NCBI GenBank assembly: GCA_913055635.1
Contig: CAJXLK010000028.1
Location: 1-57,126, forward strand
DNA: 57,126 nt
DNA from: an uncultured Bacteroidota bacterium
GTDB taxonomy: Bacteria > Bacteroidota > Bacteroidia > Bacteroidales > UBA12077
Direction of reading: 5' to 3'
In this document: in pieces, positions 25,433 to 35,800 of the stretch
How the letters are laid out: each line of letters begins with the position of its first letter
Numbering within the stretch: the stretch's first letter is position 1
Made by a program: the position numbers and the translations under genes
Notes under the pieces: model-generated
What the model was told of the DNA's origin: nothing
The model's database searches: none
Seen by the model: the letters and a program-made list of their open reading frames with translations, nothing else

Positions 25433-28333
25433 ATGCAGTATTTTCTTCAGCAAATTGCCCGAGACATCACCTCCAGGTATGGCCAAAACCTGGAACAAAC
25501 CTGTATTGTCTTTCCCAACCGGCGGGCTGGTATTTTTTTTAAACGATATCTTGCCCGAAGCCTGGATCAGCCCATATGGTCGCCCGCCATCCTGCCCATC
25601 AGCGATCTGATGGAGCAGCTTTCCGGACTGCAGAAGGCCGATCAGCTTTCCCTGCTTTTTGACCTGCATCAGATATTTCAGCAGCAGAAACACCGGGAAG
25701 AGACGGAAAGGGAGACATTCGACGAGTTTTACCATTGGGGCGAGATGCTTTTGCGGGATTTTGATGATGTGGATAAATATCTGGCCGATGCGCGCGATGT
25801 GTTTCGCAACCTGGCCGAGCTTAAATCGATTGATCAGCAGTTTTCCTATCTGGAGGAGGATCAGCTGGAGGCCATCCGTCAGTTCTGGAACGCCCTGAAT
25901 GTGCAGGCACCTTCTCAACAGCAGCAGGATTTCATCTCCATCTGGGAAATCCTCTATCATGTTTACCTTTATTTCAATCAGTCATTGGATGAACAGGGCC
26001 GTGCTTATGAGGGGAAGATATACCGTGCGGTGGTCGAGTGCATCCGGGCCGGCCAGCTGGAGTTGCCCCACGCTCGTTACATCTTTGTCGGGTTCAATGC
26101 ATTAACCCCCGCTGAAAAAGCCCTTTTTCATGAGTTAAGAAACCGCAACATGGCGGATTTCTATTGGGATTACGACCAGGCTTACCTGAAAAACCATGAG
26201 GCCGGGCGTTTTATTGGCGCCAACCTAAGAGAATTTCCGGGCCATGAGCTGAACATCCATGATAACCTGAATCACAGCAAAAACATCCGTTTCATCAATA
26301 CCCCCTATGATATTGCCCAGGCTAAGATTTTACCTGATCTGTTGAACAGGCAGACCTCAGGGGGCAATGAGAGCCCGGATAAGACGGCAGTGGTTTTGCC
26401 CGATGAGAAGCTTTTGCTGCCGGTGTTGAATAGCCTGCCCGAAGACCTTTCAGCGGTGAACGTGACGATGGGTTATCCGGTTTATTCCACACCCGCTTTC
26501 AGTTTACTGGTTAACCTGATTCAATTGCAGCAGAATATGAGAAAAGCCTCGCGGGGAGAGGCTTTTTATTATCAGGATGTACTGGCGGTTTTAAACCATC
26601 AGTATATGGGTGTACTCAGGGATGAGCAGATTGAAAACCTCAGTGAAAGCATTCACCGCCACAACAAGATCTACATAGAGGTCTCAGAGCTGCAGGTAAC
26701 CGATTTGCTGAAGAAGGTTTTCACCGTTCCGGGGGATTTTGCCAGCCTGAGCGATTACCTTTTGGAGAGTTATCGGGCCTTTTACACCCTGCTCAGGGAT
26801 CAGGTGAGTGAACAGGATGAATCGCTGAAGATGGAACTTGAAAGCATCTATTATGTTTATCTGACGGTGAAAAGGCTGAAGGAGGTTTTTGAGAACAAGC
26901 AGGTTCAGGTGGGCATGCAAACCTATTTGCGCATATTGCAGCGGGTTATCCAGAGTCAGAGCATCCCGTTTCAGGGGGAGCCCCTTTCCGGATTGCAGGT
27001 GATGGGCATTCTTGAGACGCGTGCCCTTGATTTCGACCATTTGATCATTTTATCGATGAATGAAGGGGTCTTTCCTTCGGGTGAATCCACCCCCTCGTTC
27101 ATCCCCTTTAACCTGCGCAAGGGCTTTGGCCTGCCCACCCATGAGCAGAAGGATGCCATGTATGCCTATTATTTTTACCGGCTGATGCAGCGGGCCCGGC
27201 AGGTGACCCTGGTCTATAACTCCGGCACCGACGGGATCAACACCGGCGAGATGAGCCGGTTTATGCATCAGCTGAAGCTGGAATCCCCGCATCCCATTAC
27301 CGAAGAAACGGTTGTCTCCGATTTGTCCATCCCTTCCGACCGGGCCATTACCGTGCCCAAGACCCCCGCTGTCATGAAGCTGCTGGAACAATACAATACC
27401 CACGGAAAGGCTCGAAAAACGCTTTCCCCCAGTGCCCTGAAAACTTACCTGGCCTGTCCCCTGAAGTTTTACTTCAAACATCTGGCCGGGCTCACAGAAC
27501 CCCATGAGATAACCGAAGAGGTTGATCTGCCCCTTTTTGGCTCCATCCTCCATAAAGCCCTTCAGTTGATCTACGGGCCCTATAAGAAGCAAAACCAGCC
27601 TGTTTCATCGGAAGAAATGGACAAAATGGCCAAAAACCACCCTATGATTGAGGATAAAATCACCGAGGCTTTCCGGGCGGAATATTTTTCCGACATCCCC
27701 TCCGACCAACCCCTGGACCTATCGGGCAAGAATTTGCTGATCCGTGATATCATTCACAAATACATCGTCCAGCTTTTAAAGGCTGAACAATCATTTAATG
27801 CTTTCAACGCTTTTGCCCCGTTCACCCCAATTGGTCTTGAAGCGGAGTATCGCGCCGATGTGCCTTTTCAGACGAAACAGGGGGAGAAGCAGATCACCCT
27901 GGAAGGAACGATTGACCGGGTTGATGACCATCCCGCCGGCATCCGCATCATTGATTACAAAACAGGCCGCTCCGTTAATGGTTTTGCGGATGTCCCCGCC
28001 TTATTCACGACCAAAGGCCATCACGATGCCCTGCAGGCCCTGCTTTATGCCAGGCTTTATGAACAAAATGAAAAGCCTGACCGGCCCCTTATTCCGGGTT
28101 TGTATTACATACGAGACATCTATTCCGACCGCTTTGATTACCGCCTGAAGATGAACAAAAAGCCGGTAGATTATCACCAGGTGGCTGATGAGCTGGATCA
28201 GCAGTTACAGCGCACCCTTGCTGAGCTGTTTAATCCCAACCAGCCTTTTGTACAGACGGAAGAAGAAAAGAATTGCCATTTCTGCCCTTATGCGGCCATA
28301 TGCAGGCGTGAACAGCATGACTTCCAGCCTTAG
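25433..28333 (+). CDS. AddB-like PD-(D/E)XK nuclease subunit with 4Fe-4S cysteines
   Basis: A 966-residue AddB-family protein. The N-terminus (IVFPNRRAGIFFKRYLA) is the helicase-like fold but lacks a GKT/S P-loop, so this subunit is probably not an ATPase. The C-terminal RecB-family nuclease has GTIDRVD and IDYKTG. Four cysteines match the AddB iron-sulfur pattern: one in LACPLKFYF near residue 678, and CHFCPYAAIC (CX2CX5C) near the C-terminus. Together with AddA it would process double-strand ends for recombination. The start ATG 25433 has an AAGGAG ribosome site. It ends 10 bp before the convergent pdxH gene. Confidence 0.92.
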   Translation: MQYFLQQIARDITSRYGQNLEQTCIVFPNRRAGIFFKRYLARSLDQPIWSPAILPISDLMEQLSGLQKADQLSLLFDLHQIFQQQKHREETERETFDEFYHWGEMLLRDFDDVDKYLADARDVFRNLAELKSIDQQFSYLEEDQLEAIRQFWNALNVQAPSQQQQDFISIWEILYHVYLYFNQSLDEQGRAYEGKIYRAVVECIRAGQLELPHARYIFVGFNALTPAEKALFHELRNRNMADFYWDYDQAYLKNHEAGRFIGANLREFPGHELNIHDNLNHSKNIRFINTPYDIAQAKILPDLLNRQTSGGNESPDKTAVVLPDEKLLLPVLNSLPEDLSAVNVTMGYPVYSTPAFSLLVNLIQLQQNMRKASRGEAFYYQDVLAVLNHQYMGVLRDEQIENLSESIHRHNKIYIEVSELQVTDLLKKVFTVPGDFASLSDYLLESYRAFYTLLRDQVSEQDESLKMELESIYYVYLTVKRLKEVFENKQVQVGMQTYLRILQRVIQSQSIPFQGEPLSGLQVMGILETRALDFDHLIILSMNEGVFPSGESTPSFIPFNLRKGFGLPTHEQKDAMYAYYFYRLMQRARQVTLVYNSGTDGINTGEMSRFMHQLKLESPHPITEETVVSDLSIPSDRAITVPKTPAVMKLLEQYNTHGKARKTLSPSALKTYLACPLKFYFKHLAGLTEPHEITEEVDLPLFGSILHKALQLIYGPYKKQNQPVSSEEMDKMAKNHPMIEDKITEAFRAEYFSDIPSDQPLDLSGKNLLIRDIIHKYIVQLLKAEQSFNAFNAFAPFTPIGLEAEYRADVPFQTKQGEKQITLEGTIDRVDDHPAGIRIIDYKTGRSVNGFADVPALFTTKGHHDALQALLYARLYEQNEKPDRPLIPGLYYIRDIYSDRFDYRLKMNKKPVDYHQVADELDQQLQRTLAELFNPNQPFVQTEEEKNCHFCPYAAICRREQHDFQP

Positions 28334-28343
28334 GATGAATGTT

Positions 28344-28997
28344 TTAGGGTGAGAGCCGCTGGATGATCCAGCCTTCCGGATCAAGAAGGTATTCGATCCG
28401 GTCATGCAGGCGATTCCTTCTGCCCTGCCAGAATTCAAAGCGCTGCACTTTGACCAGGTAGCCGCCCCAGTGTGGCGGTCGTGTAATGGGTTGATTGTAA
28501 AAGCTTTGGGTGAATTCGTCCATCCGCTTTTCCAGATAACCCCGCCCGGGGATGACCTGGCTCTGCTGCGATGCCCAGGCGGCCAGTTGACTGCGCCGGG
28601 GACGCGAGTGAAAATATTGAGCCGACTTTTCGGTCGACACCTGCTCAATGCGCCCTTCCATCCGGATTTGACGTTCAAGCTCAGGCCAGTAAAGCACCAA
28701 AGCAGCATGCGGATTCTCTTCCAAATGGCGCGCTTTACGGCTGTTGTAATTGGTATAAAAGAGCGGGCCTTCCCGCGTGATTTCCTTCAATAACACCGTG
28801 CGCGCCGCTGGCCGACCATCCCTCCCGGCAGTGGCCAGGGTCATGGCTGTGGGATCCCAGACCTCACTGCCAATGGCTTCATCCAGCCATTTTCGCAGCT
28901 GATCAATCGGATCTGCCGATACCGACCTCCTGGATAAGGCCTGGCGGGAATATTCACGCCTGATTTGTGAGATGGATTCCTTCACAGATAAAAACAA
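28344..28997 (-). CDS. pdxH: Pyridoxamine 5'-phosphate oxidase
   Basis: A 213-217-residue FMN enzyme oxidising pyridoxine- or pyridoxamine-5'-phosphate to pyridoxal 5'-phosphate, the last step of PLP synthesis and salvage. Family signatures are IRREYS (N-terminal), DPTAMTLATAG, RTVLLK, FYTNYNSRKA, YFHSRPRRSQLAAWAS, and the C-terminal EFWQGRRNRLHDR with IIQRLSP. There is no in-frame ATG. The start is TTG 28997 or GTG 28985, and the shorter product (VKESISQIRREYS) fits the family better. It is convergent with addB. No terminator is visible in the 10-bp gap. Confidence 0.95.
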   Translation of the reverse strand: MFLSVKESISQIRREYSRQALSRRSVSADPIDQLRKWLDEAIGSEVWDPTAMTLATAGRDGRPAARTVLLKEITREGPLFYTNYNSRKARHLEENPHAALVLYWPELERQIRMEGRIEQVSTEKSAQYFHSRPRRSQLAAWASQQSQVIPGRGYLEKRMDEFTQSFYNQPITRPPHWGGYLVKVQRFEFWQGRRNRLHDRIEYLLDPEGWIIQRLSP

Positions 28998-29464
28998 TTA
29001 AAAAATTTGATTCCAGTCACCATGATTTTGCTTGGTCTATTGACCCCGCTTAGCGGGGTCCGCTAAGCGGGGTCCGCTAAGCGGGGTCCGCTAAGCGGGG
29101 GTCCGCTAAGCGGGGGTCCGCTCAATCTTACCCCGCTAAGCGGGGGCTGTCAAAGCGGGGGCTGTTAGGAACGCTCGCCATGGGAGGCGCATGTTTTATG
29201 CATGTTCTTGTTGCCCAGATTCCTGTATGCGGGTTTTATTTTAGCATCTATCGTTACAGGATGGATTTTAAGGTTAAACCATCAAAGAAAGGCAAATGTT
29301 CACGGGTGGTCTTTTTAACCAGCCGAATGATTATCTGGCCGAATGATTAGCGAATGCCTTGAGTTCCGTTTAGTCAACTCTGATTTAAAGAGGCCAGGGG
29401 CTTCATGGACTTTTTGGTTATACCCCTGGTTTTTAGTATAGTCACCTCCATTGGCCGGGCCCTG
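28998..29464. other. Gene-free stretch with a palindromic repeat array
   Basis: Between pdxH and the YihY-family gene. The array at 29044-29160 is the main content. The remainder shows a short palindrome around ATGTTTTATGCAT (29190-29205) and a duplicated CCGAATGATTA (about 29322 and 29340). No gene was recognised. Confidence 0.5.
29044..29160. repeat. Tandem array of 14-15-bp self-palindromic units (CCGCTAAGCGGGG)
   Basis: Five head-to-tail copies of CCGCTAAGCGGGGT, with a G-run of four or five. A CAATCTTA interruption follows, then two variant copies ending GGGGGCTGT. Each copy forms CCCCGCT/AGCGGGG with its neighbour. Confidence 0.9.
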
Positions 29465-30451
29465 TTAGCTGCCGGGGGCTTCGTTGACAGCGTCAACGCT
29501 GTGGGGTTGTCTGGCGCCGGGGTGCACCTGTGGTTTACCCCCTGAGTTGATGCGGGCGGAGCTGATGCTGGCATTGAGCTCAAAGCCTATGATCAGGGCC
29601 AGCGAGTTGAAATAGGTCCAGATCAAAACCACCATCAGGGTCCCGATCGATCCGTAGAGTTTGTTGAGCTGGCCAAAGTTGTTGATGAACATGGAAAAAA
29701 TCAGGGATGCCAGTATCGAGAGAATCGTGGCGAAAATGGCACCTGGTGATACAAAGCGCCATTTGGGCCTTTTTGCCGGGGCCAGGTAGTAGAGGAATGA
29801 GATGGCCACCAGGTGAAACCCGATGATGATCACCCATTTGCCGATCATAATCAGGTAATAGGTGATGCCATATTCCAGGATGTTTTGTTCAACCAACATA
29901 TTCAGAACGGTTCGGCTGGAGATCAGCAACAGGGCAGCTGAAGTGATCAGCGTGACCAGTATGAATACCAGGGCTATCGATATGAGCCTTTGGGTCAGCC
30001 AGCTGCGGGTTTCCACGTAATGATGGCTGGCATTAAAACCCTCAATCAGGGCATGGATGCCGTTCATGGAGAAAAACAAGCTGGCCAGCGCACCAAAAGA
30101 GAGCAGGCCCCAGTTCTTCCTCATGATCAGGTCCACCAGGGTCGATTCCAGGAAATGAAAAGCATTCTTGGGCAGGACATTTTCAAAGAGCATCAGCAAC
30201 TCGCTTTGAAAATTGTTGATGGGGATGTAGGGGATCAATGTAAACAAAAATATGATGGCCGGGAACATGGCCAGCACAAAATTGAAGGCTACCGATGAGG
30301 CGCGGGTGGTAAGAGCGCCGTTTTTGATGCCCTCAGCGAAAAACTTGATCACATCGTAAAGGGGGATCCGGTAAAAACCGGGCAAACTGATTTGTTGGGC
30401 CTTTTTTTTAATTTGATCGGAGAAGGCCGCGATGGTGGATCTGTTTGCCAT
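29465..30451 (-). CDS. YihY/BrkB-family inner-membrane protein
   Basis: A 328-residue polytopic protein of the YihY (virulence factor BrkB) family, once mislabelled RNase BN. Six or so membrane helices follow an N-terminal amphipathic region. Family segments include GALTTRASSVAFNFVLAMFPAI, WGLLSFGALASLFFSMNGIHALIEGFN, and the late YGSIGTLMVVLIWTYFNSLALIIGFELNA. Function is unproven. The C-terminal ~25 residues (Gly/Pro/Ser-rich tail) are low complexity. ATG 30451 is well placed. It appears monocistronic. Confidence 0.92.
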   Translation of the reverse strand: MANRSTIAAFSDQIKKKAQQISLPGFYRIPLYDVIKFFAEGIKNGALTTRASSVAFNFVLAMFPAIIFLFTLIPYIPINNFQSELLMLFENVLPKNAFHFLESTLVDLIMRKNWGLLSFGALASLFFSMNGIHALIEGFNASHHYVETRSWLTQRLISIALVFILVTLITSAALLLISSRTVLNMLVEQNILEYGITYYLIMIGKWVIIIGFHLVAISFLYYLAPAKRPKWRFVSPGAIFATILSILASLIFSMFINNFGQLNKLYGSIGTLMVVLIWTYFNSLALIIGFELNASISSARINSGGKPQVHPGARQPHSVDAVNEAPGS

Positions 30452-30646
30452 TGTGCTTCTGATGCTTCTGTTTTAAGGATCGAATGTTTTTTGTCTCGAA
30501 TATTATCGGGATCGACGATCTTTTGAGATATAAAACCGATTTGGGCCTTTATTCAGGTGGACTAAAATAATAAGATTTTTACTACAAATAACAATGATGC
30601 GGGTAGGATATGAATGAAAGATTTGATCCCCAGGGATTGGTCGGGG

Positions 30647-31501
30647 TCACCGAACTGCTTTAAGGCTCATATCCAGGCTGTTGATGTGGTGGGTAAGGGC
30701 ACCAACGGAGACGTAATCAACCCCGCATTCGCCATAATTGCGGATGGTATCCAGGGTGATTCCGCCCGACGATTCGGTCTCGAACAGGCCGTTGATCATC
30801 TCGACTGCCAGGCGGGTGTCTTCCACCGAAAAATTGTCGAGCATGATCCGGTCCACTCCACCGGTATCGATCACCTGTTGCACCTGTTCCAGGTTGCGGA
30901 CTTCTATTTCGATGGGCAGGTGTAAGTTTTGCTTTTGAAGATATTTAAGTGTTTTGCGGATGGCCTGGTCAATGCCTCCGGCAAAGTCAATGTGGTTGTC
31001 TTTGAGCATGATCATGTCATAAAGGCCCATGCGGTGATTGGTGCCTCCGCCCAGGCGGACTGCTTTTTTTTCAAGCTGCCGCAGGCCGGGGGTTGTTTTG
31101 CGGGTATCGAGCACCTGGGTTTTTAACCCCTGAAGCTGGTTTACGTATTGTTGGGTTTGGGTGGCAATGCCGCTCATGCGTTGCATCACGTTCAAGACAA
31201 GCCGTTCTGCCTTAAGCAAAGACTGGATCCGGCCCTGTGCTGTAAAAACCACGTCTCCTGCTTTGACCGGTGAACCGTCTGAGCGCTCCACATCCATTTT
31301 CACCCGCTGATCCATCTTTTGGAAGATGGCCCCTGCCTCGTCGACCCCCCCCACAATGCCGGCCTCTTTGATGACCAGCTGCGAGCGGCCTTTTTTTCTA
31401 GGGGGTATACACGCCAGCGAAGAATGATCGCCCTCGCCGATGTCTTCCTGAATCGCCAGATCCAGTATTTGGTCGAAATGTTGGGGGTTATTCAATTTCA
31501 T
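30647..31501 (-). CDS. nadC: Nicotinate-nucleotide pyrophosphorylase (quinolinate phosphoribosyltransferase)
   Basis: A 284-residue enzyme converting quinolinate and PRPP to nicotinate mononucleotide in de novo NAD synthesis. Motifs are EDIGEGDHSS at the N-terminus, NVMQRMSGIAT, LDTRKTTPGLR with the substrate-binding Arg/Lys residues, GGGTNHRMGLYDMIMLKDNHI, and EVEVRNLEQ-like EIEVRNLEQ. The last third (GGVDRIMLDNFS and SGGITLDTIRNY) closes the TIM-barrel. ATG 31501 is preferred to the in-frame TTG 31507. The start overlaps the DUF4783 gene end at 31488 by 14 bp, so the two are co-translated. Confidence 0.96.
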   Translation of the reverse strand: MKLNNPQHFDQILDLAIQEDIGEGDHSSLACIPPRKKGRSQLVIKEAGIVGGVDEAGAIFQKMDQRVKMDVERSDGSPVKAGDVVFTAQGRIQSLLKAERLVLNVMQRMSGIATQTQQYVNQLQGLKTQVLDTRKTTPGLRQLEKKAVRLGGGTNHRMGLYDMIMLKDNHIDFAGGIDQAIRKTLKYLQKQNLHLPIEIEVRNLEQVQQVIDTGGVDRIMLDNFSVEDTRLAVEMINGLFETESSGGITLDTIRNYGECGVDYVSVGALTHHINSLDMSLKAVR

Positions 31502-31895
31502 GTTCAATGCGTAGTTGATGAATCAGGGCCTGGCCTTTTTTTCCCTTTAAAAGCATATATACACGATAGTCTCCACGGAAAGTTACCAGCTTGCCAATGG
31601 CGTAATGGGCTGTTTCTTTGCCGCCCTTGTGGATGAATTTAAAACTTTTGGGGGGATGTTTCTTGAAGAAATCATCCATGATCCTTTCTGCCTGAGATTT
31701 GCTGTAGATGTCCTCCTTCTCGCCCACGGCCAGCTCCAGGTTGTCGTTGAAGAAACGGGCCAGTTCCTTGGCAGTACCGACTTCAAAAGCAATGGCAATT
31801 TCTTTGGGAATCACTTCTTCCTGTTTTACCGTTCCTCCCTGAAAAAACATGGCGCCGATCAGCAGAATAGGTATCATTTTTGTATACAAATGCAT
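31488..31895 (-). CDS. DUF4783 exported protein
   Basis: A 135-residue Bacteroidota protein of unknown function, with an N-terminal signal peptide (about 1-20: MIPILLIGAMFFQGG). The NTF2-like-looking body has IAIAFEVGTAKELARFFND, VGEKEDIYSKSQAERIMDDFF, and FIHKGGKETAHYAIGKL typical of DUF4783. It is the first gene of a two-gene minus-strand operon with nadC, and is divergent from rlmH across 320 bp. Confidence 0.88.
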   Translation of the reverse strand: MHLYTKMIPILLIGAMFFQGGTVKQEEVIPKEIAIAFEVGTAKELARFFNDNLELAVGEKEDIYSKSQAERIMDDFFKKHPPKSFKFIHKGGKETAHYAIGKLVTFRGDYRVYMLLKGKKGQALIHQLRIEHEIE

Positions 31896-32215
31896 AAGAA
31901 CTCGATTTTCCTGGATAATTGCAAAAATTGAACCATTCTATGGAGGATCCAATAAAAATCAAAGCGCCTTCAAAGGTAGGATTATATTGAAAAAATCAAA
32001 AACACCTGCTTTTAAAATAGGGGCGCAGGTATGGATTGCGATGGATTTATTCGTAATTTTGATTGGGCCCTCCGGGGATGGGCATTTATTGTTAGGGGAT
32101 GGAATTTTTCCGGCTGCAGGGAAAACGGGAACCTTGGTAATCCCGGGAAAAGAGTGGGGCTCTATAGAGAGGGATAATACAAACAGATTGAGAAGAAAAA
32201 CAGATTGAGCTTTTT
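31896..32215. other. Divergent intergenic stretch between DUF4783/nadC and rlmH
   Basis: No gene that I can support. It should hold promoters in both directions, but I see no exact TAnnTTTG with a spaced -33 box. A plus-strand frame through most of it is open but lacks recognisable similarity. Confidence 0.35.
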
Positions 32216-32692
32216 ATGAAAATCACCCTGCTGTTGGTGGGAAAGACGAAGGAACCTTATGTGCAGCGCGTTTTGGAAGACTATCAGAAGCGCATTGGGC
32301 GGTATGTGCCTTTTGACATCCGGGAGGTATCCGGGGGCAAGGCCTCTAAAAAACTTTCCATTAAAGAGTTTCAGGATAAAGAGGCGCGTGAGCTGCGCCG
32401 CCATATCCCCAACGGGGCGCGGGTGGTGCTTTTGGATGAGCGGGGCCGGCAGCAGAGCTCGGACAAATTTGCCCGCTGGCTCCAGAAACAGATGGGTTCC
32501 GGCCTGAGCCGTTTGGTGTTTGTCGTTGGAGGAGCCTACGGGTTTTCTGGCGATTTTTACCGCCAGGCCCATGCGGTCTTATCCCTCTCGCAGATGACCA
32601 TGGCCCACCAGGTGGTGCGCATTGTCTTTGCCGAACAGCTGTACCGGGCTTTTACCATTTTGAACGGGGAACCTTATCATCATGGGGGGTAG
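32216..32692 (+). CDS. rlmH: 23S rRNA (pseudouridine-1915-N3)-methyltransferase RlmH
   Basis: A 158-residue SPOUT methyltransferase that methylates pseudouridine 1915 in helix 69 of 23S rRNA on the assembled ribosome. Motifs are LDERG (residues 73-77), the SAM-binding knot segment VVGGAYGF (103-110), LSLSQMTMAHQVVRI and the C-terminal YRAFTILNGEPYHH. Length matches the family (155-160). ATG 32216. Two extra Gly follow the usual His-His end. Confidence 0.97.
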   Translation: MKITLLLVGKTKEPYVQRVLEDYQKRIGRYVPFDIREVSGGKASKKLSIKEFQDKEARELRRHIPNGARVVLLDERGRQQSSDKFARWLQKQMGSGLSRLVFVVGGAYGFSGDFYRQAHAVLSLSQMTMAHQVVRIVFAEQLYRAFTILNGEPYHHGG

Positions 32693-32872
32693 GCTCCGTA
32701 AAGTCATCTTGATGAAGGCTTCTTTTTTAATAAGTGATTGGCCAAGCTACAAACGGGAGGGGGGACATTTTCGGGCCGTAAGTTTTCAATGGGTCTAAAC
32801 TCGGACAGGAGGGGGGGTGCCAATATATTGCCCTTTCTGCCACAACGCGGTCGATATCATAAATGCACTGTT

Positions 32873-35800
32873 ATGCGGAGATTGTTCTTATTTTCGGGTT
32901 TATTTGTCGTGCTTTTTGGCCTAAGTCTGGTGCTGAATGTGGAATACCAGCCAAATGCCACCCGGGTGGTGGATGCACAGGCTTTTCGTCAAACCCATCT
33001 GGAGAAGGAACAGCAGCTTCAGGAGTATCTGGAAAATTTTCGCGATACCATCCGGCAGAAAGGCCTGGAGGCCCTTCAATCCGATTTTTATACCCGCTTA
33101 AACCGCCTCTATCAACAGGAAGGTTTGGCTTTCTTCCTCTATAATCCCCATCAGCTTCAGTACTGGAGTGTCAACACCATTCCCCTGGCCGATCCCGATA
33201 CCCTGAACAACGAGGCCCTCTATTCATTGGGCAATGGCTGGTACTACATCCGCAAAATGCATTGCGACAGTTTTCGGTTGGTCGGAGCCGAGCTGATCAA
33301 AAAGCAGTATGCCTACCAGAACCAGTACCTGAAAAATCGTTTCCAGAAGGATTTTGACCTGCCCGGTGAGGTTTCCCTGGTTCGTGATTCGACCCGGGGA
33401 GTGGCCATCACGGGAGATGACGGCAATTATCTGTTTTCCCTTTTCCCCTCTTCTTACCGACAGGGCAAGACCCTTGGTTTTTATGTTTCGGTGGTCCTTT
33501 TTCTGACGGCCCTGATGTTTATGTTCCTGGCCCTGGCCCGGGGTTTTGATTTGATTAAACCCCTCCCCATCAAGGGGCTCTATCTGGCCGGGGTGCTACT
33601 TTTTCTGGTGGCAGCCAGGTGGGCGATGCTGCGGTTTGGTTTCCCCCAAAACCTTTACCATTTGAATGTTTTTGATCCCACCTTTTATGCCTCTTCACAG
33701 ATCACCCCCAACCTGGGCGATTTGCTGCTGCATCTGCTTTTTATCTGGTTCCTCCTGTGGATGGGGATGCGTCATTTTAAAGTTAACCTTCCCTTGCAAG
33801 GGGCTTCAAAAGTGATCCGCTACGGCGGTGCCCTGCTGGGCAACCTTCTGACCATCGGTGCTTTTATGCTGCTTTATCACCTGTTCTACTCCCTGGTGTT
33901 CAACTCCAGCTTCGCCTTCGATTTTTTCCGCTTCTTTGAGCTCAAACCCACTGAATTGCTGGTGCTGCTGACCCTGTTTATCCTGTTTGCCATCTACTTC
34001 ATCTGGCTGGACTTTTTTATCTCACATATAAAGCAGCTGATAAAGCTTAAAGGTTTTCTCCTGATTTTCCTGCCCCTTTCCCTTCTGGTCCTGTTGATGC
34101 TTTTTCAAATGAATACCGGCGTGGAATGGTATGTGGTGGCTTTCTTTTATCTGAGCCACATTGGTATCACGTTGGTTGTCTACACCCAAACGCCTTATTC
34201 CTATCCCCGAATCATGGGCATCATCCTGCTGACGGCCCTTTTTTCGGTGTATTTCATCCATCATAAAACCTGGGAAAAGGAGCGCAGCAAGCGTCAGATC
34301 CTGGTATCCAACCTGGAAGGAGAACGCGACCGGGTGGGAGAGCTGCTTTTGAAAAGGAGGGAGGAACCCATTGCCCGCGATACGACCATCTCCAAATGGA
34401 TGGTAAGGCATCATGAAAACGAGACCCAGATCCTTGAATACCTGTCGACAGAGTATTTTAGCGGCTTTTTTGATAAGTATGACCTGCAGATCTCGGTTTG
34501 TGACCAGGAAGATGATCTGAGTGTAGTGATGGACAACCGCACCGAGCAGCATCACTGCTACAGCTTTTTTGACCGCATGATCGGCCAGGAGGGCATACCC
34601 CTGGCCAACAGCCGTTTCTATTACCTGGACAACCTCAACGGGCGCATCAGTTACATTGGGGTTTTTCGATACCACCAGGACGATTCGCTGAATGAGCGCA
34701 CCCTTTATGTTTCACTTGATTCAAGGCTTACCGAGAAGCAGCTGGGCTATCCCGAGCTTTTGCTCGATAAACGCCTTTCCGGTCCCGGCCCCCTGGAAGA
34801 TTACTCCTTTGCCAAATATCAATACAACCAGCTGATCAGACGTTCGGGTGAATACGCCTATCCCATGTCCCTGACCAACCCCTTCCAGATCCGCCGGAAG
34901 GACCGGTTTAAAACATTCGACGATTACAGCCACCTGATCCATCATCAGGACGAAGAGACGGTCATCGTTATCAGCAAGCCCAGATGGGGCTTTTTGGATC
35001 TGCTTGCCCAGTTTTCTTATCTGTTCGCTTTCTTTTATCTGGCCACCCTGCTTTTTGTCTTTGTCTCCGGGTTACCGGAAAATATCACCCGCTTCAATTA
35101 CAATTTTAAAAACAAGATCAAGCTTTCGATCATCCTGATCCTGATCCTTTCACTGCTGGCGGTGGGTTTTGGAACGGTTTACTATACCTCCAACCAGTTC
35201 CGTCAGCAGCAGAAAGACAACATCTCTGAGAAACTGGAGTCGGTGATTGTGGAACTGGAGGATAAACTGGGAGGTGAACCCGTCCTCACCGGCGATTACC
35301 AGGATTACATCACCCATTTGCTGACTAAATTTTCCAATGTGTTTTATGTGGATATGAACCTCTATGACCTCAATGGCCGGTTGCTGGCCTCCTCCCGGTC
35401 GCAGGTTTTTGAAAAGGATTTGATCAGCACCCATATGGATCCTCAGGCATATTATCAACTTTCAGCCAAACAGCAGCCCCAGTACATCCATGATGAGGAA
35501 ATTGGTCAGATGAGCTATCATTCGGCCTATGTGCCCTTCTACAATGACCGCAATGAAAAGCTGGCCTATTTGAACATTCCTTATTTTACCCGTCAGAAGG
35601 CGCTTCAGAAAGAGGTTTACACCATTGTGATGGTGATGATCAACATCTATGTTTTTTTGATCATTTTGGGCACGGTGGTGGCGGTTTTGGTTTCCAACTC
35701 AATCACCGAGCCCTTGCGGCTGATTCGTCAGAAGCTGGGTCATTTGGGGCTGGATAAGCCCAATGAAAAGATTGATTATCAAAGCCATGATGAGATTGGT

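Noticed and set aside
29044-29160. A CRISPR array
   Set aside because: Repeats are 14-15 bp and head to tail with no spacers, and there are no cas genes.
29374-29583. A 69-codon minus-strand frame over the YihY gene tail
   Set aside because: It is a frame-shifted shadow of the low-complexity C-terminus of the YihY-family gene.
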